NCBI GenBank assembly: GCA_964390795.1
Contig: CAYMLQ010000191.1
Span: 1-10,849 of the forward strand
Length of the DNA stretch: 10,849 bases
DNA from: CAYMLQ01 sp964390795
GTDB lineage: Bacteria; Verrucomicrobiota; Kiritimatiellia; RFP12; UBA1067
Direction of reading: 5' to 3'
Within the stretch, counting starts at the first letter, position 1, and the number at the start of each line of letters is the position of its first letter. This document shows positions 6,233-10,849 of the stretch, in pieces. The position numbers and the translations under genes were made by a program. A model generated the notes under the pieces. The model ran no database searches, was not told the DNA's origin, and saw only the letters and a list, made by a program, of their open reading frames with translations.

Positions 6233-7255
6233 ATGCGTATTGTTTTCATGGGCTCTTCAGATGCCTCGGCCACCGCGCTGAGGGCGATCTTAAAGTCACC
6301 GCTGCTGAAAGTCATCGGCGTTGTGACCCAGCCGGATCGTCCCTCGGGCCGGCGGCAGCGCTTTACGCCCTGCCCGTGCAAGGCCTACGCCACGCAGCAG
6401 GGGCTGAAGCCCATCATTTCCCCCGAGAAGGTCAACGCCCCCGAGGTGCTCGCCCAGATCGAGGCGCTCAAGCCCGACGTGATCGTGGTGGTCGCCTTCG
6501 GCCAGTTTCTCGGCAAGCGCCTGCTTGCGGTCCCGCCGCACGGCTGCGTCAACGGGCATTTTTCGCTATTGCCCAAATATCGCGGCGCGGCGCCAGTCCA
6601 GGCGGCGATTGCGGCGGGCGAGCCGGTGTCGGGCGTGACGATCATGCTGATGGCCGAAGGGATGGACAACGGCGACATGCTGCTCAAGGCGATCGAGCCG
6701 ATCTGTTCCGACGATACGGCGGTGACGCTCATGGACCGTCTCGCGATTCTGGGGGCGGTCACGATGGTCAAAGCGCTCAAGCAGATGATCGCCGGAGAAA
6801 GCAAGCGCGAGCCCCAGAACCATGCGCAGGCGACTTACGCGCCGAAGATGCTGAAGAACCACGGGCTGATCGACTGGAGTCTGCCCGCCTCCGTGATCGA
6901 GCGCCGCATCCGCGCCTACGACCCGTGGCCGGGCGCCTTTACCTTCCTGCCGTCGAGCCTGACCAAGCCCGGCTTTTCCGGACGGTTGAAAGTGCTGCAG
7001 GCGGAATTTCTGAATCAAACGATCGAAGGCTTGGAGCGCCTCGCACCGGGCACCCTCTGCGCGCTGTCGCCGATCGGGCCGGTCGTGGCCACGGGGGATC
7101 GCGTGCTGTGCCTCACGGCGGTGCAGCCGGACGGCAGCCGCCGCATGGACGGCAAAGCGTTTTTGAACGGCCACCCGATGCAGCCGGGGGAACTGTTTGG
7201 CGAGGTGCCGCTGACGCCCTCGGCGTTGCTGCACGTGCAGGAGGAAAAGGCATGA
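6233..7255 (+). CDS. fmt: Methionyl-tRNA formyltransferase
   Basis: Formylates the methionine on initiator tRNA using 10-formyltetrahydrofolate, preparing it for bacterial translation initiation in the cytoplasm. The 340-residue length is near the usual 310-320. The N-terminal formyltransferase fold begins MRIVFMGSSD and includes VVTQPDRPSGR. The catalytic signature is N107-G-H109 followed by SLLPKYRGAAPVQ, and D148 in GMDNGDML completes the Asn-His-Asp triad. VTIML and the linker to the C-terminal tRNA-binding domain (IRAYDPWPGAFTF) also match. AGGA at 6221-6224 lies 8 bases before the ATG. The usual partner def (peptide deformylase) is not in the window. The stop codon overlaps the start of the M48 protease gene, suggesting cotranscription and coupled translation. 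Confidence 0.96.
   Translation: MRIVFMGSSDASATALRAILKSPLLKVIGVVTQPDRPSGRRQRFTPCPCKAYATQQGLKPIISPEKVNAPEVLAQIEALKPDVIVVVAFGQFLGKRLLAVPPHGCVNGHFSLLPKYRGAAPVQAAIAAGEPVSGVTIMLMAEGMDNGDMLLKAIEPICSDDTAVTLMDRLAILGAVTMVKALKQMIAGESKREPQNHAQATYAPKMLKNHGLIDWSLPASVIERRIRAYDPWPGAFTFLPSSLTKPGFSGRLKVLQAEFLNQTIEGLERLAPGTLCALSPIGPVVATGDRVLCLTAVQPDGSRRMDGKAFLNGHPMQPGELFGEVPLTPSALLHVQEEKA
7239..7244 (+). promoter_or_regulatory. Ribosome binding site deciding the M48 protease start
   Basis: A full AGGAGG lies 7 bases before the ATG at 7252, at the end of fmt. It argues that translation begins at 7252, upstream of the heptamer array, rather than at the in-frame GTG at 7342 beside the lipoprotein signal, which has no comparable site. 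Confidence 0.8.
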
Positions 7256-8658
7256 GAAGGATTCAGGGGTCAGGGGTCAGAGGTCAGAGGTCGGAGGTCG
7301 GAGGTCAGAGGTCCGCAGGGGCAGCCCTGTGTGGCAGCCCTGTGTGGCGGCCCGTTGTCGCCGCGTGCCTGCTGGCGCTGGCGTCCGGCTGCGTCACCAA
7401 TCCCATCACCGGCAAGCAGCAGCTCAGCCTAGTGGGGAAGGGCGAGCTGCTCACGCTCGCCAAGCAGGCCGTGCCGTCGCAGTTCGCCTCCGACTACGGG
7501 GTGGCCAGCGACGCGCAGGCCAACGCCTATGTCACGCAGGTCGGGCGCCGTCTGGTCGCGACGCTGAAGCCGGCCGACGTAGTCTACCCCGATATGCCGT
7601 TCAGCTTCCAGGTGGTCAACGCCGTCTATATCAACGCCTACGCCTTTCCGGACGGCACGATCGCGATCACGCGCGGCATGCTGGCCGAGTTGGAGAACGA
7701 GGCGCAGTTGGCCGCGGTGCTAGGACACGAGATCGCCCACGTGAACTGCGGGCACACCGCCTCGGCGATGAGCAAGGGCACGGTGTTGGGCGCGCTGGTC
7801 TCCGGTACGAGCGGTTACCTCGCGAGCAAAGGCAGTTCGTGGGCCGACCTGGCCGCCACCGCCGGCCAGTTGGGCAGCGCCGTGGTGCTGGCCCGCTACA
7901 GCCGCGACCAGGAGCGTCAGGCAGACCAGGGCGGCCTGCTCTATATGGTGCGCGCGGGCTACGATCCGCAGGGCATGGTGGATCTGATGCAGTTGCTGGT
8001 GCGCATCAGCGGGGCCAACCCCTCGCTGCTGGAGCAGATGTTCTCTTCGCACCCGATGAGCGCGGAGCGCTTGCAGGCGGCGCAGGCCCGCATCCGGTCC
8101 GAATACGCGGGTCAGAACGCGGGCAAGAACGGTCAGGCCGCGTTTCTGGCGGCCACGGCGAACATCCGCAAGAGCAAGCCGGCGCTCAAGCAGTTCGCGA
8201 CGGCGGAGGGGCAGCTCGCGCAGAAGCAGTTCGCGGCGGCCCAGTCCTCCGCCGAGCAGGGGCTGCGGCTCGCGCCGAATGACTATGTGGGCCTGATGCT
8301 GGTGGCGCAGGCCAGCCAGCAGGGCGGCAACCTCGCGGGCGCGCAAAAGGCCGCCTCGCTTGCGGCGCGCGTCAGCCCCGCCGGCGCGCGGGCCCAGGGC
8401 GTGCTGGCGCAGTGCGCCCTGCAGAGCAAGGATTACGCCACGGCACTGACGCACCTCGACGCGTTCGAGCGGCAGGTGCCGGGCGATGCGCGCACCCCGT
8501 TCTACAAGGGTCTGGCATACGAAGGCCAGGGGCAGAAGCAGCAGGCGGCGCAGGCGTATCAGAATTTTGTGCGGCGCGGCGGCACCGCCTCAGCCGAGGG
8601 CCAGTACGCGGCGCAGCGCCTCCAGCAGCTCGCGCCGCAGCCTGCGGCGGTTCCGTAA
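7252..8658 (+). CDS. M48-family metalloprotease lipoprotein with TPR-like tail (BepA-like)
   Basis: A 468-residue exported zinc protease. The signal has a hydrophobic core (VVAACLLALASGC) with lipobox Cys at 47, so it is probably anchored to the periplasmic face of a membrane. The M48 domain carries HEIAH (159-163), third zinc ligand E221 in QERQAD, and SSHPMS around H267. Residues about 300-460 are Ala/Gln-rich helical repeats of TPR type (AEGQLAQKQFAAA, ATALTHLDAFE). The domain order matches BepA/YfgC, which degrades or assists misfolded outer-membrane proteins; that role is inferred. The ATG overlaps the fmt stop (ATGA) and has a full AGGAGG, so translation should start here. The first 30 residues, before the hydrophobic core, are encoded by seven heptamers and a 13-bp tandem duplication, an oddly long n-region. 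An in-frame GTG at 7342 would give a normal signal peptide and may be the ancestral or alternative start. Confidence 0.9.
   Translation: MRRIQGSGVRGQRSEVGGQRSAGAALCGSPVWRPVVAACLLALASGCVTNPITGKQQLSLVGKGELLTLAKQAVPSQFASDYGVASDAQANAYVTQVGRRLVATLKPADVVYPDMPFSFQVVNAVYINAYAFPDGTIAITRGMLAELENEAQLAAVLGHEIAHVNCGHTASAMSKGTVLGALVSGTSGYLASKGSSWADLAATAGQLGSAVVLARYSRDQERQADQGGLLYMVRAGYDPQGMVDLMQLLVRISGANPSLLEQMFSSHPMSAERLQAAQARIRSEYAGQNAGKNGQAAFLAATANIRKSKPALKQFATAEGQLAQKQFAAAQSSAEQGLRLAPNDYVGLMLVAQASQQGGNLAGAQKAASLAARVSPAGARAQGVLAQCALQSKDYATALTHLDAFERQVPGDARTPFYKGLAYEGQGQKQQAAQAYQNFVRRGGTASAEGQYAAQRLQQLAPQPAAVP
7263..7311 (+). repeat. Heptamer tandem array at the start of the M48 protease gene
   Basis: Seven uninterrupted 7-base units with consensus TCRGRGG: TCAGGGG twice, TCAGAGG twice, TCGGAGG twice, TCAGAGG once. 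It occupies codons 4-20, between the start codon and the signal core. One unit more or less would shift the reading frame by one base. It shares the unit TCGGAGG with 3825-3859. Confidence 0.92.
7321..7346 (+). repeat. 13-bp tandem duplication
   Basis: GCAGCCCTGTGTG occurs twice in immediate succession (7321-7333 and 7334-7346). The second copy contains GTG at 7342, in frame with the lipoprotein signal. The length is not a multiple of three, so its gain or loss would also move the frame. Confidence 0.9.
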
Positions 8659-8685
8659 ACGGCGGCTCGTGGGGACGTTCGCCCC
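8657..8685 (+). repeat. Possible fragment of the intergenic repeat at the end of the M48 gene
   Basis: AAACGGCGGCTCGTG (8657-8671) matches 3176-3190, the right flank of the second dyad, at 13 of 15 positions. It is followed by GGGG-ACGTTCG-CCCC (8671-8685), a short stem. The match begins within the TAA stop of the protease gene. The rest of the 51-bp gap to the next gene shows no clear Shine-Dalgarno sequence. Confidence 0.4.
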
Positions 8686-8709
8686 TGCAGTTCCTGAACT
8701 CACTCCGAT

Positions 8710-9663
8710 ATGATCCAAGACGCCACCTTCACTGTCGGTGACGGGGAGGACGGCCAGCGCCTCGACGCGCTGCTGTCCGCCCGCTTCCCCACCTCCAGCC
8801 GCGCCTTCTGCCGCCAGGCGGTCGAGTCCGCGCAGGTTCGGGTGAACGGTCGCCCGCGCCTCAAAGGGAACAAGCTCCGGACGGGCGACCAGGTTGCCGT
8901 GGCGGTCCTGAAGGAGGCGTGCGACAACCGCGTGCGCCCCGACGCCGCGGTGCGGGTGAAGGTCGTTTTCGAGGACGACAGTCTGCTCGCCGCCAACAAG
9001 CCTGCGGGCATGCCGGTGCATCCGCTGACCAGCGAAGAGAGCGGCACGCTGATGAACGGGCTGGTGGCGCGGTATCCCGAACTCGCGGTCGTGGGCGACC
9101 AGCCGCTGATGGCCGGCGCGCTGCACCGCATCGACACCGGCACCTCCGGCCTTGTGCTCGCGGCCCGCACGCAGGCCGTGTTCGATGCGCTGCGCGCGCA
9201 GTTCGACGCGCAAACCGTGGAGAAGACCTACCTCGCCCTGGTCGAGGGACACGTCGCTATACCGGGCAGGTTAGCACACGAATTGGCCCATCACCCCGGG
9301 TTGGCGCACTGCAAGATGGTGGACGCGCGGTCGCTGGCCGCGCCGGACCGCCGCCTGCGCGCCGAGACCGCTTACAAGCCGCTGGAGATGGCCGGCCGCA
9401 ACACGCTCCTGGAGGTGACCATCCGCACGGGCGTGACGCACCAGATCCGCTGCCAGCTCGCCTTGGGCGGCTTTCCGGTCGTCAACGACACGCTCTACGG
9501 GGCCAGGCCCGTCGAAGGCTGTGCGCGCCATTTCCTGCACGCCTATGAGATCCGCTTCCTCCATCCCGCGCACGGCCAGCCGTGCTGTCTCCAGGCGCCG
9601 CTCACGCAGGATTTCCAGGCTGCGCTGGCTTCTGATCTCTGGGTCAGTGGATTTCGTCGGTGA
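8710..9663 (+). CDS. RluA-family 23S rRNA pseudouridine synthase (RluD-like)
   Basis: Converts specific uridines of rRNA to pseudouridine; the RluD type acts in helix 69 of 23S rRNA, but the target here is inferred. The 317-residue length fits. An S4 RNA-binding domain lies at about 15-62 (QRLDALLSARFPTSSRAFCRQ, then VRVNG and LRTGD). The catalytic domain includes NKPAGMPVHP and HRIDTGTSGLVL with catalytic D142; the usual sequence is HRLD, and Ile for Leu is a mild change. EKTYLALVEG and THQIRCQLA are further family marks. VHP favours RluD over RluC. No Shine-Dalgarno sequence is visible before the ATG, so the start is less certain, though the S4 domain begins properly. Its 3' end overlaps the convergent MATE gene by 20 bp. 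Confidence 0.92.
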   Translation: MIQDATFTVGDGEDGQRLDALLSARFPTSSRAFCRQAVESAQVRVNGRPRLKGNKLRTGDQVAVAVLKEACDNRVRPDAAVRVKVVFEDDSLLAANKPAGMPVHPLTSEESGTLMNGLVARYPELAVVGDQPLMAGALHRIDTGTSGLVLAARTQAVFDALRAQFDAQTVEKTYLALVEGHVAIPGRLAHELAHHPGLAHCKMVDARSLAAPDRRLRAETAYKPLEMAGRNTLLEVTIRTGVTHQIRCQLALGGFPVVNDTLYGARPVEGCARHFLHAYEIRFLHPAHGQPCCLQAPLTQDFQAALASDLWVSGFRR

Positions 9664-10849
9664 CGGGCGGAATATACTCCAGACCCTCGCGGTGCTCGAT
9701 GACGCGGATGGTTTTCCACACGCCCGACCGCCAGCGCCACCAGAGGCCGACCGCCAGCACCGAGATATAGAGCGCCAGCCAGACCCAGAGGCCCAGAATG
9801 CCGGTGCCGAGGTGCAGCAGCAGCACGGTGCCCGGCACGAGGATCAGCCAGCCGCCCAGCACCATGTAGAGCATCACGAAGCGGGTGTCGCCCGCGCCCT
9901 TCAGCGCGCCGCTGAAAACGATCGTCACCGTGTCCAGCATGCCCCACGCCGCCATGAGCCACAGCATGGACCGGCCGAGCGCCAGCAGCTCTTCGGCCGA
10001 GAAGGCGGCGCTCTTCGGCCGGAACAGGTCGAAGTAGAACTTCGGGAAGAGGATAAACGTCAGGCCGATCACGGCCATGTAGATCCAGGCCATTTTCTGG
10101 GCGGTATAGGCCGCGCGCTCGGCGGCCTCCGGGCGCTGCCCGCCCTGGTGTTGGCCCACGACCGTGGCGGCCGCCATGCCGAAGCCCAGCAGCGGCGCGA
10201 AGGCCAGGTTATTGATGCTGAAGGCGATGTTGCTCGTGGCCAGCGCCAATTCGCCCAGACGCCCCGTGAGGATGATGAAGAGCGTGAACGAGCCGATGTC
10301 CATGAGCAACTGAAGGCCCGACGGCGCCCCGAAACGGACAATGCGCCGCATCAGGGGGAAATCGAACCTCAACACGGCGGGATAGCCCACGGCGCAAACG
10401 GTGGTCTCGCGGGAGAACACGGCGAGCTGGAGGAAAAAGGTGAGGAAGCCCGAGATGACCGTCGCGTACGCCGCACCCGCGATGCCCATTTCGGGGAAAC
10501 CCCAGTGGCCGAAGATCATGGCGTAGTTCAGCACGATGTTCATGAGGCAGCCGGTCGCGTTGGCGATCATGTTGATCTTGGTCCGCCCGACGCCCATGAA
10601 AAACCCGCCGACCGCGGCGTTGAGGGGCACCATGACCCCGCCGGCCATGAGGATGATAAAATAGGTTTTCTCGGCGGCCAGAACCGCGGTCACATGTCCG
10701 CCCAGGGTCAGCAGCCAGCAGCCGAGCGGGATCAGCGCGAGGATGAACGGCCACGACGCCAAGGCCAGCCACAGTCCCTGGACCGTGGAGATCACGCAGC
10801 CGCGGGCGTGTTTCGCGCCGTGGTACTGAGCCGCGAAGGTGCCCGCGTA
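9644..10849 (-). CDS. MATE-family multidrug/cation antiporter, 5' end outside the window
   Basis: An inner-membrane transporter of the MATE (NorM/DinF) superfamily, which exports cationic drugs or metabolites using sodium or proton gradients. The frame stays open to the right edge; before the GTG at 10795 it reads AGTFAAQYHGAKHARGC, typical MATE sequence after the first helices, so that GTG is internal and about 50 N-terminal residues are missing. Some 401 residues are visible of a usual 440-460. Many hydrophobic helices are apparent, for example LALASWPFILALIPLGCWLL and MAWIYMAVIGLTFILFP. VGQHQGGQRPEAAERAA is the second-half counterpart of QYHGAKHARG, reflecting the family's internal duplication. 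Substrate is unknown. The TGA overlaps the end of the pseudouridine synthase gene by 20 bp on the opposite strand, so no terminator separates them. Confidence 0.93.
   Translation of the reverse strand, partial: YAGTFAAQYHGAKHARGCVISTVQGLWLALASWPFILALIPLGCWLLTLGGHVTAVLAAEKTYFIILMAGGVMVPLNAAVGGFFMGVGRTKINMIANATGCLMNIVLNYAMIFGHWGFPEMGIAGAAYATVISGFLTFFLQLAVFSRETTVCAVGYPAVLRFDFPLMRRIVRFGAPSGLQLLMDIGSFTLFIILTGRLGELALATSNIAFSINNLAFAPLLGFGMAAATVVGQHQGGQRPEAAERAAYTAQKMAWIYMAVIGLTFILFPKFYFDLFRPKSAAFSAEELLALGRSMLWLMAAWGMLDTVTIVFSGALKGAGDTRFVMLYMVLGGWLILVPGTVLLLHLGTGILGLWVWLALYISVLAVGLWWRWRSGVWKTIRVIEHREGLEYIPPVTDEIH

Noticed and set aside
7263..7346. CRISPR-like or VNTR array unrelated to the gene
   Set aside because: Units are 7 and 13 bp without spacers, and the whole lies within the coding frame behind the ribosome binding site.
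6376..8658. Single 760-codon + strand reading frame with its first ATG inside fmt
   Set aside because: The part before 7252 is an out-of-frame reading of fmt that happens to lack stops. The AGGAGG at 7239 and the ATGA overlap mark the real start at 7252.

Overview
The window is a GC-rich, densely coded bacterial chromosome segment with six protein genes and no RNA genes, CRISPR array or transposase. The mix of a secreted family-43 glycosidase, lipoprotein protease, PepN-type aminopeptidase and many palindromic intergenic repeats suggests a PVC-type bacterium (Verrucomicrobiota, Kiritimatiellota or Lentisphaerota). That placement is a guess from gene content and style; no marker gene in the window proves it.

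Layout, left to right. A possible two-gene + strand operon (25-2814) holds a PlsC-like acyltransferase and, 12 bp later, an exported protein fusing a calcineurin-like metallophosphoesterase to a GH43 glycosidase. A gene-free stretch follows (2815-3223), filled with hairpin repeats. On the - strand lies a PepN-like M1 aminopeptidase (3224-6037) behind a good sigma-70-type promoter. A divergent 195-bp region separates it from fmt (6233-7255), which overlaps by ATGA an M48 lipoprotein protease with a probable TPR tail (7252-8658). An RluA-family pseudouridine synthase (8710-9663) converges on, and overlaps by 20 bp, a - strand MATE transporter that runs off the right edge.

The housekeeping genes are ordinary. 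The remarkable layer is the repeats. At least four kinds are present: GGKAGGGACG-headed palindromes, 26-bp covarying dyads, TCRGRGG-type heptamers, and a GTTGTACCG inverted repeat. Several lie inside reading frames rather than between them. A 90-bp palindromic cluster and a 100-bp heptamer-plus-inverted-repeat block sit in frame inside pepN and account for nearly all of its excess length over E. coli PepN. Seven heptamers sit between the start codon and the lipoprotein signal of the M48 protease, where copy-number change would shift the frame. This resembles the in-frame palindromic elements of Rickettsia, in an apparently unrelated genome, and is the best candidate here for something undescribed.
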